Shown: positions 6,857-13,501, counted from the stretch's first letter. The stretch is DNA of 14,381 nucleotides from Akkermansiaceae bacterium (GCA_023301335.1 JALZVA010000155.1:1-14381); one strand, 5' to 3'. Notes: generated from the letters alone by a model not told the origin. A program made the numbers and translations.

Positions 6857-7914
6857 TGCAATCTTCGATCCATCCTCAAAACACCCGAGAACTGCTGCAG
6901 TATGTACCGCAGGTGATGGGGAAAACCTTTGTGGTTGAATTCCGCTGGGCGGACTTCTCAGATAGTTTGAAATCTGAGCTGATGTTAGATTTAGCGATGC
7001 TTCAAAATATTGGGGTAAAGCTAATTCTCATTGTTGAGAAGGAAGAGGTAGAAGATGTGTTAGACTGGGGCTTGGATGTAGCCCTTAGATTAGAGAATGA
7101 TATCCAAACAGATGCCGAAGGGATTCGTAGTGTGATTCAGCGTGGGCAGTTCGCTATCATGGCATCGGGAGAGGATTACCTAGAAGAAGAGGTTGTAGTG
7201 GCCTTAAAAGCTCTGGATACGGATAAGGTTTTGCTGCTCATTGGAGATGAAAGAAGAGAACTGTTAGAGGCTGGAGAGAGTTTTTCTACCTCTCAATGGA
7301 GCAAGAACGGATTCAAGGAGTGGAGCTTTCATGCTCGCGTTAATGACCTGCTAGAGAGCGGAATTAGCAGAATTCATTTTCTGAATGCCTACCTTCCTAG
7401 TGTGATTTTATCCGAAATCTTCTCGATCGAAGGTAGCGGAATGATGGTGTATCGAGATAGCTACCGACTGATTAGAAAAATGGTGCCAGAGGATATCCCG
7501 GAAGTGCTGACAATGATTGGTCGTTCTGTAAAGACGTCTTTATTGGTGCCTCGGGAGTATGAGGATATCGAAAATTTGTTAGAAGATTATTATGTGTATC
7601 AAATTGATGAAAACGTAATAGGCTGTGCCGCCCTCCATCATCATGAGGGGAAGAGCGGGGAAATCGCTTGCCTCTATATTAAACAAGGTCACCAAGGCTG
7701 GGGCTACGGCGAACAATTAGTTAAATACTTGGAAGAGCGCGCCAGAGAACAGGAGATTGTCGAGCTTTTTGCCCTAACTACAGGGGCAAGCCACTTTTTT
7801 GAAACCAGGCTAAAGTATCAAACCTTCCCTCAAAATAAGGTCCCTCTTTCTCGCCTCAAAGCACTTCAGGAGAGCGGAAGGGAATCGCTAGCCTTTTTTA
7901 AAAACCTTTCTTGA
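6856..7914 (+). CDS. argA: N-acetylglutamate synthase-like protein with a shortened kinase domain
   Basis: ArgA-type enzymes acetylate L-glutamate with acetyl-CoA, the first step of arginine synthesis, and join an amino-acid-kinase-like domain to a GNAT domain. Here residues 10-205 resemble the former (NTRELLQYVPQVMGKTFVVEF; LDLAMLQNIGVKLILIV; RIHFLNAYLPSVILSEIFSIEGSGMMV). They are about 90 residues shorter than usual and lack the glycine-rich K-x-G-G loop. Residues 203-352 are the GNAT domain: YRLIRKMVPEDIPEVL, CAALHHHEGKSGEIACLYIK, the acetyl-CoA loop Q280-G-W-G-Y-G285, and the family-like LFALTTGASHFFETRLKY. The ATG sits in a TAATG overlap with the preceding stop, so expression is probably coupled. 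E. coli ArgA has 443 residues against 352 here. Arginine feedback acts through the kinase-like domain, so regulation may be altered. The symbol is given by family; the acceptor could differ. Confidence 0.78.
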   Translation: MQSSIHPQNTRELLQYVPQVMGKTFVVEFRWADFSDSLKSELMLDLAMLQNIGVKLILIVEKEEVEDVLDWGLDVALRLENDIQTDAEGIRSVIQRGQFAIMASGEDYLEEEVVVALKALDTDKVLLLIGDERRELLEAGESFSTSQWSKNGFKEWSFHARVNDLLESGISRIHFLNAYLPSVILSEIFSIEGSGMMVYRDSYRLIRKMVPEDIPEVLTMIGRSVKTSLLVPREYEDIENLLEDYYVYQIDENVIGCAALHHHEGKSGEIACLYIKQGHQGWGYGEQLVKYLEERAREQEIVELFALTTGASHFFETRLKYQTFPQNKVPLSRLKALQESGRESLAFFKNLS

Positions 7915-7964
7915 GAAAAGATTTTGCTGCCCCAAGGAAATCTGCTACATCAGTCCCAGTAATC

Positions 7965-8729
7965 ATGGTGAAAACAATAGCGATTTCGAGTCAAAAAGGA
8001 GGAGTTGGTAAGACGACGGTCTCTATTAATTTAGCGTATTCCTTTGCAAGAAGTGGTAAAAAAGTGCTCTTAGTCGATGTAGATCCGCAAGGTTCAGTGG
8101 GCTTTTCACTTACGAAAAAATCAGGAGATTTGTTAGGATTTTATGATTTTCTTACCAACTCTGATCTGCCCGTAGCTAAGCTCGTAGTGCCCACGAAGAT
8201 GCCCACGATGAGTATCCTCACTGCTGGGCAGGAAAGCGTTATAGGTGTAGAGTCTGCTTCTACGCCAGAATCAGTAGCACGGATTAAAGCTTTTTTCAGT
8301 GAGCTTGAGGAACTTGACTTTGATATCGTTATTTTCGATACCGCAGCTGGTCTTTTTGGAGTTTCAGCAGACGTGATTAAGTGCGTGGATGCAGTCATTG
8401 CACCTCAACAGGCGGAACCATTGGGGCTGCGCTCCGTTCCGAAAATGCTGGAAGCCTTATTACGCCTTAGGGAAGTGAATCCGCGCTTAAAGGTATTAGG
8501 AGCCTTATTGACGATGAAGCATCCCTACCTTCAGGAAAGTGTAGATGCCTGCCTGGGGATTAGGAATCTTCTTCCCAGTCAGCTTTGTTTTGAGACAGAA
8601 ATCCCGAGAAAAGATCTCTTTATTCGTGCGAGTGCACGCGGACTCCCAGTTGGAGTGTTAGAAGAGGGTGCTTCAACCTTCCTGGTGTTTGAGCAACTAA
8701 GATCTGAGGTCGAGGCCAAATTAGCGTAG
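7965..8729 (+). CDS. ParA/MinD-type (deviant Walker) ATPase, without a visible ParB
   Basis: A 254-residue ATPase of the ParA/MinD/Soj class, which form ATP-bound dimers that bind DNA or membrane and position cargo. The deviant Walker A loop is KGGVGKTT at 11-18 with the signature lysine Lys11. LLVDVDPQG at 35-43 is Walker A', and FDIVIFDTAAG at 119-129 is Walker B, with MinD-like DxAAG rather than the DxPP common in chromosomal ParA. There is no N-terminal DNA-binding extension and no C-terminal amphipathic helix of MinD type. The ATG at 7965 is chosen because MVKTIAISSQ is where the fold begins; in-frame sequence extends back to a TTG at 7911. No parB, parS-like repeats or minE lie nearby, and the partner is more likely one of the next two genes. 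Confidence 0.9.
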   Translation: MVKTIAISSQKGGVGKTTVSINLAYSFARSGKKVLLVDVDPQGSVGFSLTKKSGDLLGFYDFLTNSDLPVAKLVVPTKMPTMSILTAGQESVIGVESASTPESVARIKAFFSELEELDFDIVIFDTAAGLFGVSADVIKCVDAVIAPQQAEPLGLRSVPKMLEALLRLREVNPRLKVLGALLTMKHPYLQESVDACLGIRNLLPSQLCFETEIPRKDLFIRASARGLPVGVLEEGASTFLVFEQLRSEVEAKLA

Positions 8730-8750
8730 AACTTTTTAATAGATAGAAAA

Positions 8751-9512
8751 ATGGACATTATTGAATCATGGGTAGATGAAAGCAAGGTGCGTAGTATGGC
8801 TATGCAGCTTTTAGAACCAGCAGAAGAGTCCAAAGATGGAGATGGTGAGTTTGTCATTATCAGCCCAGAAGATATTTTTGTAGAACGTCAAAATTCTCGT
8901 GCAGAAGGCGCTGGAATAAGCGAAAATTTAGAAGGGGGAGAAGCTCAGATAAATGCGACAATAGGGCAGAGCCCGCAGAGTAATGCGATCAAATCACTAC
9001 AAGCCGCAGCACAGAAAGCAGCAGAAAGTGGAATTGTAAAAACACAGAGCTCAAAAATAGCAGGCTTAAATACCGGACAGGGAAAGAGAAAAAATATAGA
9101 GATTTCTGCGGAACTTCAGCAGCACTTAGGGGAAGCCGCTGGTGCGTTGTCGAATAGAGGAGCCGTGACGAGCTCTCTAGAGAAGATTAAGGAGGTCGTT
9201 AAAGCAGAATGGGACTGTAAGGAACTATCTATATCAGACCGTGACGGAGACATCTTTGTCGATACGTTAAGAAGCCCAGCGTGGACACGTCTCACAGTCT
9301 CGGTGACGGAGCCAATCTGCCTACTTGATATTAAGCAGGGAGCGATTGGTCATGGCTATATGCACCTGAAAGTCTCTGCTAAAGAATTTCTTCAAATAGT
9401 AGTTACTTCCACTTCTCACGGATTACTCATTTTCGGGATGATTAAGCAAAAGCAGCTTAATGCTGAAGAAGTAGTTAAGTTCGTTGCTAAGGTGAGAGAG
9501 CTAGTGGGATAA
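8751..9512 (+). CDS. Protein with a disordered N-terminal half and a possible roadblock-like C-terminal domain
   Basis: A 253-residue protein, not recognised by sequence. Residues 1-50 are acidic, 50-115 are low in complexity (E, G, Q, A, S, N) and probably disordered, and 116-253 look folded. My reading of that part is helix (SSLEKIKEVVKAEW), paired strands (KELSISDRDGDIFVDTL), helix, three strands (GYMHLKVSAKEFLQIVVTSTSHGLLIFGMI) and a final helix (NAEEVVKFVAKVRELV). That order matches Roadblock/LC7 (MglB-like) domains, which bind small GTPases or act as scaffolds. This is inference from pattern only. It begins 21 bases after the ParA-type gene and is probably cotranscribed, making it the natural candidate for cargo adaptor or ATPase partner. 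The upstream bases are AT-rich without a Shine-Dalgarno sequence. Confidence 0.7.
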   Translation: MDIIESWVDESKVRSMAMQLLEPAEESKDGDGEFVIISPEDIFVERQNSRAEGAGISENLEGGEAQINATIGQSPQSNAIKSLQAAAQKAAESGIVKTQSSKIAGLNTGQGKRKNIEISAELQQHLGEAAGALSNRGAVTSSLEKIKEVVKAEWDCKELSISDRDGDIFVDTLRSPAWTRLTVSVTEPICLLDIKQGAIGHGYMHLKVSAKEFLQIVVTSTSHGLLIFGMIKQKQLNAEEVVKFVAKVRELVG

Positions 9513-9518
9513 TTATTT

Positions 9519-9535
9519 CATCATAGAAGATGATG
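9519..9535 (+). other. Small inverted repeat after the roadblock-like gene
   Basis: CATCAT and ATGATG form a perfect six-base stem with a five-base loop, seven bases after the stop at 9512. No T-run follows, so it is not a standard terminator. It might stabilise the 3' end of the transcript. Confidence 0.3.
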
Positions 9536-9560
9536 TGGGTATTAATAAGATTAATACGCA
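9536..9560. promoter_or_regulatory. 25-base near-perfect dyad, candidate operator
   Basis: A perfect inverted repeat of eight bases, GTATTAAT / ATTAATAC, surrounds AAG; beyond one mismatched pair, TG / CA also match, so ten of eleven outer positions are symmetric. It lies upstream of the two-TM protein gene and overlaps where the -35 of the possible promoter with -10 TACAAT (9577-9582) would fall. This placement suits a repressor site. No T-run follows, which argues against a terminator. Confidence 0.45.
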
Positions 9561-9576
9561 TAACGCAGTTTACGAA

Positions 9577-9582
9577 TACAAT
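9577..9582 (+). promoter_or_regulatory. Possible -10 element for the two-TM protein gene
   Basis: TACAAT matches five of six bases of the sigma-70 -10 consensus and would give a 5' leader of roughly 15 bases before the GTG at 9605. I see no good -35 hexamer at the expected spacing; that position falls within or next to the dyad at 9536-9560. Confidence 0.3.
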
Positions 9583-9604
9583 AGAATAAAGTAGAGAAAT
9601 AAGT

Positions 9605-10531
9605 GTGAGTGAAAATTTGACAGAGATTACTTGTAAACCGAGTGGGTGGTTTATCTGGCGCGCTGTATTGACGGCGGTGATGTTCCTTGGGTTTGCAGGG
9701 TATTTCTATTATGATGGGCTGATCGGGTATAAGAAAAAAAATGCTGACTTTTACCATTACTCAGCCAAATCTAGGGTGAAAGAGTTTTTTAAGGCGGCAG
9801 AAGTGGACCGTGGAAATCAGGTTACAGAGCCTACCAGTCCAGCGTCTTCGGAAGAAAAGTGGCGAGCATTCACTGAGGGTTATGAAGTAGAATTGTTTGA
9901 AAAACGTGACGCTCGAGTGGAAAAGAAAAAAATTACAGATGTAGAGGGTACCTTACCAGAGGGCTATGCATTCCCTCAGAAGCTACCTCAAGTATTTAGA
10001 GATTCTTATACTGAAATGGCTGCCGATATTAATCATATCGAAACTATTTGGAAGGCGTATGCAGCGGAAAACGGTCTTAGCGAAAGTAGCCCAGAATACT
10101 TTAAGCCTGCTTCGGAGATTAAATCTCAATTTAACTGGGCGATAGGTTTTGGGATAATGGGAGGCACAGCATTATTTTTCCTCATCCGCACGTCGGGACG
10201 CAGCATGAAAGTAAATGCGGAAGGTTACACCGCTCCAGGAGGTAAGGTTATACCCTTTGAGTCTATCTTTAAGATTGATAAGCGAAAGTGGAAGGGGAAG
10301 GGGATTGCCTGGGTTTTTTATAAGGATGCCAACGGAGAAGAGAAAAAAGCAAAAGTAGATGGAATGGTCTATGGCCAATTTGACGATGACGACCCGCACA
10401 ATGCAGAAGTGCTATATCAGCGTATTGAAGCTAGCGTTAAAGGAGTAGAACTCATTGATTTTGAGGAAGATGAAGACGAATCTGAAGCCTCTGAAGAAGA
10501 ATCCTCGAATAAAGAGGGAAACTCTGAGTAA
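9605..10531 (+). CDS. Two-TM protein with a PH-like cytoplasmic domain and acidic tail
   Basis: A 308-residue membrane protein of unknown function. The start is GTG at 9605, since no in-frame ATG lies before the first TM helix. TM1 covers about 15-37 (FIWRAVLTAVMFLGFAGYFYY) and is followed by YDGLIGYKKKN. Then comes a charged region of about 135 residues, perhaps extracytoplasmic, with KLPQVFRDSYTEMAADINHIETIW. TM2 is at about 177-195 (FNWAIGFGIMGGTALFFLI). The segment 200-285 (MKVNAEGYTAPGGKVIPFESIFKIDKRKWKGKGIAWVFY on) reads like a bacterial PH-type beta domain, with a 'G-x-x-x-P/W-x-x-I-x-x-I' pattern. The last 25 residues are almost all acidic or serine. It follows the ParA and roadblock-like genes after a 92-base gap holding a dyad and possible promoter, so it may be separately regulated. 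Confidence 0.78.
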   Translation: MSENLTEITCKPSGWFIWRAVLTAVMFLGFAGYFYYDGLIGYKKKNADFYHYSAKSRVKEFFKAAEVDRGNQVTEPTSPASSEEKWRAFTEGYEVELFEKRDARVEKKKITDVEGTLPEGYAFPQKLPQVFRDSYTEMAADINHIETIWKAYAAENGLSESSPEYFKPASEIKSQFNWAIGFGIMGGTALFFLIRTSGRSMKVNAEGYTAPGGKVIPFESIFKIDKRKWKGKGIAWVFYKDANGEEKKAKVDGMVYGQFDDDDPHNAEVLYQRIEASVKGVELIDFEEDEDESEASEEESSNKEGNSE

Positions 10532-10572
10532 GTGTGTTTTTTTCAGGAATGAAGAAAACTTCTATTTCTTGG

Positions 10573-10582
10573 TTGCATTCAA
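10573..10582. promoter_or_regulatory. TTGCATTCAA motif upstream of acpP (copy 1)
   Basis: The ten-base sequence TTGCATTCAA is identical to one upstream of accA (12425-12434) and is symmetric at eight of ten positions (TTG-n-AT-n-CAA). It sits 53 bases before the acpP start and just upstream of the AT-rich TATAAAT at 10586-10592, which could be a -10 element. A shared operator for fatty-acid genes is an inference from two copies. Confidence 0.35.
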
Positions 10583-10635
10583 CATTATAAATAGGTAATT
10601 CCATGGTGTCGAAAGACAGCAACCACATTTATTTT

Positions 10636-10872
10636 ATGGCAGATATCGAACAAAAAGTGAAAGACATTATCGTTGAGCAACTCAGCGTTTCCGCTGATCA
10701 GGTAACTACAGATGCTAAGTTCATTGATGATCTTGGAGCTGACTCACTTGATACAGTAGAGCTAGTGATGGCGTTTGAAGAGGAATTTGAAGTAGAAGTT
10801 CCTGATGAAGATGCTGAAAAACTTCAGTCAGTGAAAGACGTTATCACTTATATCGAAGGGGCTAAGTCCTAA
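10636..10872 (+). CDS. acpP: Acyl carrier protein
   Basis: Carries growing acyl chains during type II fatty-acid synthesis on a 4'-phosphopantetheine arm. The 78-residue protein has the standard length and acidity. The attachment site is the DSL motif, Ser37, within LGADSLDTVELVMAFEEEFEVEVPDEDAEKL, nearly invariant across bacteria. The ATG at 10636 (MADIEQKVKDIIVEQL) is chosen because it gives the family's usual N-terminus; another in-frame ATG at 10603 would add eleven unusual residues. Just upstream, TTTATTTT replaces a Shine-Dalgarno sequence. A long AT-rich leader (10532-10635) with TATAAAT at 10586 suggests its own promoter, and a strong terminator follows, so acpP is probably largely transcribed alone. 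The type (acpP versus a specialised ACP) is supported by near-consensus sequence. Confidence 0.96.
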   Translation: MADIEQKVKDIIVEQLSVSADQVTTDAKFIDDLGADSLDTVELVMAFEEEFEVEVPDEDAEKLQSVKDVITYIEGAKS

Positions 10873-10901
10873 CAAACCTTCTTAAGAATTAATATTTCAT
10901 G

Positions 10902-10932
10902 AAGGCAGGCTGATTTTCAGCCTGCCTTTTTT
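10902..10932 (+). terminator. Strong intrinsic terminator after acpP
   Basis: A perfect 12-base stem, AAGGCAGGCTGA with TCAGCCTGCCTT, has a three-base loop and is followed by TTTT. It ends only 22 bases before the next start codon at 10955. Confidence 0.93.
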
Positions 10933-10940
10933 GAGTTATA

Positions 10941-10946
10941 GAGAGG
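10941..10946 (+). promoter_or_regulatory. Ribosome binding site that fixes the start at 10955
   Basis: GAGAGG lies eight bases before the ATG at 10955. It is notable because nearly every other gene here lacks such a site. Confidence 0.6.
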
Positions 10947-10954
10947 ATAAATGC

Positions 10955-11482
10955 ATGGACATTGAACCAGATGATTTTGAATATGCGATTGAGCATTCGC
11001 ACATTCTTCATGAGCCGGACCGCCGGATCGATACCTTTGGGCTATCGAGGTTTAAGTTTATTATGATTAGCCCGCTCATGGATAATGTCTCTCAGACAAG
11101 GGTGCGGACTGGAGAAGTGCAGGCGCAGAAGCCTCAGATTATCAAGCCTAGTGGGTATAATGATGTAGAGCTAGAAGGGTTTGATGACAAGGCGAGAGAC
11201 TTTCTAGAGATGCTACGCTCGAAGGGGTTAGAGCCAGCCATTTTTAAATACGGCTTCCAGTTTAAGCGCACAGATGCTTCCGCAGAAATCGTCCACGAAG
11301 CATTTGAAAATGTGAAGGATCGAGTGCTTGAAATAGCACGTAAAGAAGGAGATCCAATGCTAGCAGTGATCGAGGCAGTAGATGACACATGGGAGGTAGG
11401 ACTATTAAAATTCTCGATTGATATGATAAAAAAATCTTCAGAAATAAATGCTTTTGATTTTAAGCGAAAAGGTCTAATTTGA
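10955..11482 (+). CDS. Conserved 175-residue protein of unknown function (DRRIDTFG protein)
   Basis: Begins MDIEPDDFEYAIEHSHILHEPDRRIDTFGLSRFKFIMISPLMDN. I recall near-identical openings in uncharacterised proteins of Verrucomicrobia and Planctomycetes, but know no function. The N-terminal 60 residues look like a strand-rich domain (KFIMISPLMD, RVRTGEVQAQKPQIIKP). The middle (about 78-110) includes DDKARDFLEMLRSKG and YGFQFKRTDASAE. The C-terminus (115-175) is helical. No signal peptide or TM segment is visible, so it is probably cytosolic. The ATG at 10955 is chosen because GAGAGG stands eight bases upstream, the only clear Shine-Dalgarno sequence in the window. It is followed after 10 bases by the LysM gene, likely the same operon, and preceded after 22 bases by the acpP terminator. 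Confidence 0.85.
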   Translation: MDIEPDDFEYAIEHSHILHEPDRRIDTFGLSRFKFIMISPLMDNVSQTRVRTGEVQAQKPQIIKPSGYNDVELEGFDDKARDFLEMLRSKGLEPAIFKYGFQFKRTDASAEIVHEAFENVKDRVLEIARKEGDPMLAVIEAVDDTWEVGLLKFSIDMIKKSSEINAFDFKRKGLI

Positions 11483-11492
11483 TCCATATCTA

Positions 11493-12422
11493 ATGAGATA
11501 CATTCTTCCCATCACAAAAATTGCAGCTGGAATAGCGGTTTTATTGGGAGTGATTTTTGTTAGCCATGCTGTAGCTGAAAGATTTCGCGGGCATGAGACT
11601 ACATCCGATGAAGAACTGGTGGATACAGAAGGAGCCATCATACTTGACTCGGAGAAAAAGCCTCTTGTTGTAGAAGGTGAGTCGATCAATGCCTTAGCGG
11701 AGAAGCTTAAAAAAGCATCGACGCAAGCCGAGTATGCACCAGGAGAAAAGGCATTTGAAAAAGCCTGCGAACTACTCGCTGGTGGTTTTTTCTTTGAAGC
11801 TGAGCAAAAGCTAAAAGAATTAAATATAAATTACCCCTATGCGCCCTCAGTCTTCGAGGCTAGGAGAATTCTTGGAGGCATGAACATGGATAGATTTTTA
11901 TCTGATCCTAAGGCCGGAGGGAAAAAGACCTACACGGTGCAGTCAGGAGATTCCTATTTTAAAATTGCAAAAGAGCAGGAGACATCTCTGCCTAATCTTA
12001 TGGTGGTCAATGGCTTATTCTCCTTTGGTAACTTGCATAAAGGGGCAAATCTTGTAGTCATGCCTCTGCATTGTAATTTAGTGATTGATATTCCAAATAG
12101 CCGCTTAACCATAGAATATGGGAAAGATTTTCTCAAAGACTACCCATTTAAAAAACTTATTTCGACCTCAGGCTCAGGAGTAAAAAAAACCCTAGTGAAC
12201 TCGGTTGAAGCATTACTGGAGAATGCGCGTGTGGTAAACGCTACCAGTGAGCGCTTTAGGCATGCCCATAAGGTGATCCAGATCGATAGCCCACAACTAG
12301 AAATCGTAGGTGAGGATTTTGAAATCGATGACGCATTTAGCGGGATTATTTTAGAACGCCACCAGATTGAGGAATTAGCCATTCTCCTTCGCAAAGGAAA
12401 TTTAGTGGAAATACGTTATTAA
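11493..12422 (+). CDS. LysM protein with a degenerate YkuD (L,D-transpeptidase)-like domain
   Basis: A 309-residue envelope protein. A single N-terminal membrane segment (about 7-28) may anchor it or be cleaved. A TPR-like helical stretch (85-135: FEKACELLAGGFFFEAEQKLKEL) comes next, then a LysM domain at 145-191 (KTYTVQSGDSYFKIAKEQ to LVVMPL) that should bind peptidoglycan glycan. The C-terminus reads like a YkuD domain: CNLVIDIPNSRLTIEY matches its first strands and FSGIILERHQIEELAILLRKGNLVEIRY its last. But the SHGC(I/V)R catalytic signature has become FSGIIL (282-287), the expected His is absent, and the only cysteines are Cys92 and Cys194. Crosslinking activity is therefore unlikely. The ATG at 11493 follows the previous stop by 10 bases. 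A wall-binding or regulatory role is my inference. Confidence 0.82.
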   Translation: MRYILPITKIAAGIAVLLGVIFVSHAVAERFRGHETTSDEELVDTEGAIILDSEKKPLVVEGESINALAEKLKKASTQAEYAPGEKAFEKACELLAGGFFFEAEQKLKELNINYPYAPSVFEARRILGGMNMDRFLSDPKAGGKKTYTVQSGDSYFKIAKEQETSLPNLMVVNGLFSFGNLHKGANLVVMPLHCNLVIDIPNSRLTIEYGKDFLKDYPFKKLISTSGSGVKKTLVNSVEALLENARVVNATSERFRHAHKVIQIDSPQLEIVGEDFEIDDAFSGIILERHQIEELAILLRKGNLVEIRY

Positions 12423-12424
12423 CA

Positions 12425-12434
12425 TTGCATTCAA
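12425..12434. promoter_or_regulatory. TTGCATTCAA motif upstream of accA (copy 2)
   Basis: Identical ten-mer to the one upstream of acpP, here 46 bases before the accA start. Read as a -35 element (TTGCAT) it would pair, with 17-base spacing, with CAGAAT at 12448-12453, a four-of-six match. Operator or promoter role is inference. Confidence 0.35.
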
Positions 12435-12480
12435 GGCAGAAAAAATTCAGAATTACTACAGTATTTGAGAGCCAATTTTT

Positions 12481-13434
12481 ATGAAACCACTTGAGTTTGA
12501 ACAACCCATTGTTGAGTTAGAAGAGAAGATAGCGGAGCTAAAATCTAATTCTACCACACAGAAAATCGACATGGCATCTGAGATAGGTGCGATGGAGCAA
12601 AAGCTGAAAGACACCAAAGAGGAAATTTATAATAATCTCACTCCTTGGCAGCGTGTTCAAATTGCACGGCATACGAACCGTCCCTTTATGCTAGATTACC
12701 TCACTCACGGGTTTGATAATTTTGCAGAGCTACACGGAGATCGTCACATTGGAGATGACCTTTCTATGCCAGGAGGCTTTGCCACACTTAACGGCCAAAA
12801 AGTGCTTGTTATTGGGCATCAAAAGGGACGTGACACGAAGGAAAATCTCCTTCGTAACTTCGGTAGCGCACATCCAGAGGGTTATCGGAAGGCACTACGC
12901 CTGATGAAACTCGCGGAAAAATTTAAACTTCCGATTATTTCCATGATCGACACCCCTGGAGCCTTTCCTGGGATTGGTGCAGAGGAAAGGAATATTGCAG
13001 AGGCGATCGGGTATAATCTGCGTGAAATGATGCTCCTGAAGACTCCTATTATTGCCGTTGTTCTCGGTGAAGGTGGATCAGGTGGAGCACTCGGGATCGG
13101 AGTCGCGGATAAAGTCTTAATGATGGAAAACGCCTATTACTCGGTGATTAGCCCTGAAGGTTGTGCCGCGATTTTATGGAAACATAGAAAGCATGCGCCA
13201 GAGGCAGCTGAAGCAATGAAAATCGCCGCACCAGATTTAGGTGAACTTGGGCTGATTGATGAAGTCATCAAAGAGCCAAAAGGAGGAGCGCATTATAATC
13301 ACAAAGAAGCTGCCGAAAATTTCAGCACTGCGGTGTCACAGCAGATCAAGCAACTCCAGGCACTTTCCATAGAGGAAATGCTCGAAGCACGGTACCAAAA
13401 ATTCCGTGTCTATGGCCAGTGGCAAGGTGAGTAG
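12481..13434 (+). CDS. accA: Acetyl-CoA carboxylase carboxyltransferase subunit alpha
   Basis: With AccD it forms the carboxyltransferase that moves the carboxyl group from biotin on AccB to acetyl-CoA, giving malonyl-CoA, the committed step of fatty-acid synthesis. The 317-residue length is typical of bacterial AccA. The N-terminal helical part (1-55) is followed by the crotonase-like domain: ELHGDRHIGDDLSMPGGFA at 83-101, IGHQKGRDTKEN (111-122), the SMIDTPGAFPGIGAEER segment (154-170) and the glycine-rich GEGGSGGALGIG (196-207). SVISPEGCAAILW (221-233) completes the conserved core. No AccD gene is visible nearby. The ATG is preceded by CCAATTTTT with no Shine-Dalgarno sequence. Upstream, the TTGCATTCAA motif is shared with acpP, and a strong terminator follows. 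Confidence 0.97.
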   Translation: MKPLEFEQPIVELEEKIAELKSNSTTQKIDMASEIGAMEQKLKDTKEEIYNNLTPWQRVQIARHTNRPFMLDYLTHGFDNFAELHGDRHIGDDLSMPGGFATLNGQKVLVIGHQKGRDTKENLLRNFGSAHPEGYRKALRLMKLAEKFKLPIISMIDTPGAFPGIGAEERNIAEAIGYNLREMMLLKTPIIAVVLGEGGSGGALGIGVADKVLMMENAYYSVISPEGCAAILWKHRKHAPEAAEAMKIAAPDLGELGLIDEVIKEPKGGAHYNHKEAAENFSTAVSQQIKQLQALSIEEMLEARYQKFRVYGQWQGE

Positions 13435-13457
13435 CCTATTGAGAGCCAGCTAAAGTA

Positions 13458-13489
13458 AAAAAAGGAGGCGGAGATAAGCCTCCTTTTTT
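13458..13489. terminator. Strong intrinsic terminator after accA
   Basis: GGAGGC and GCCTCC form the G/C core, extended by six A-T pairs (A-run 5', T-run 3'), with an eight-base loop. The A-run and T-run make it capable of working in both directions. It ends 23 bases before the TTG start of the ABC transporter. Confidence 0.92.
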
Positions 13490-13501
13490 GGATAAATCCA
13501 C

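Noticed and set aside
2804..7860. The string NKVPLSRL appears in a frame opposite the pseudo-peptidase and again near the end of the N-acetylglutamate synthase-like protein
   Set aside because: The first copy is in a shadow frame, so the match is a coincidence of translation rather than a repeated domain.
7965..8729. Plasmid or chromosome partition (parAB) locus
   Set aside because: No ParB-like gene, parS-like repeats or replication gene nearby; neighbours are chromosomal housekeeping genes.
10532..10572. Weak inverted repeats and a T-run after the two-TM protein, considered as a terminator
   Set aside because: Stems are only four base pairs and are not directly followed by the T-run, so no terminator can be supported.
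10603..10635. Eleven-residue N-terminal extension of ACP from the upstream ATG
   Set aside because: The added residues have no counterpart in acyl carrier proteins, and MADIEQKVKDI is the usual start.
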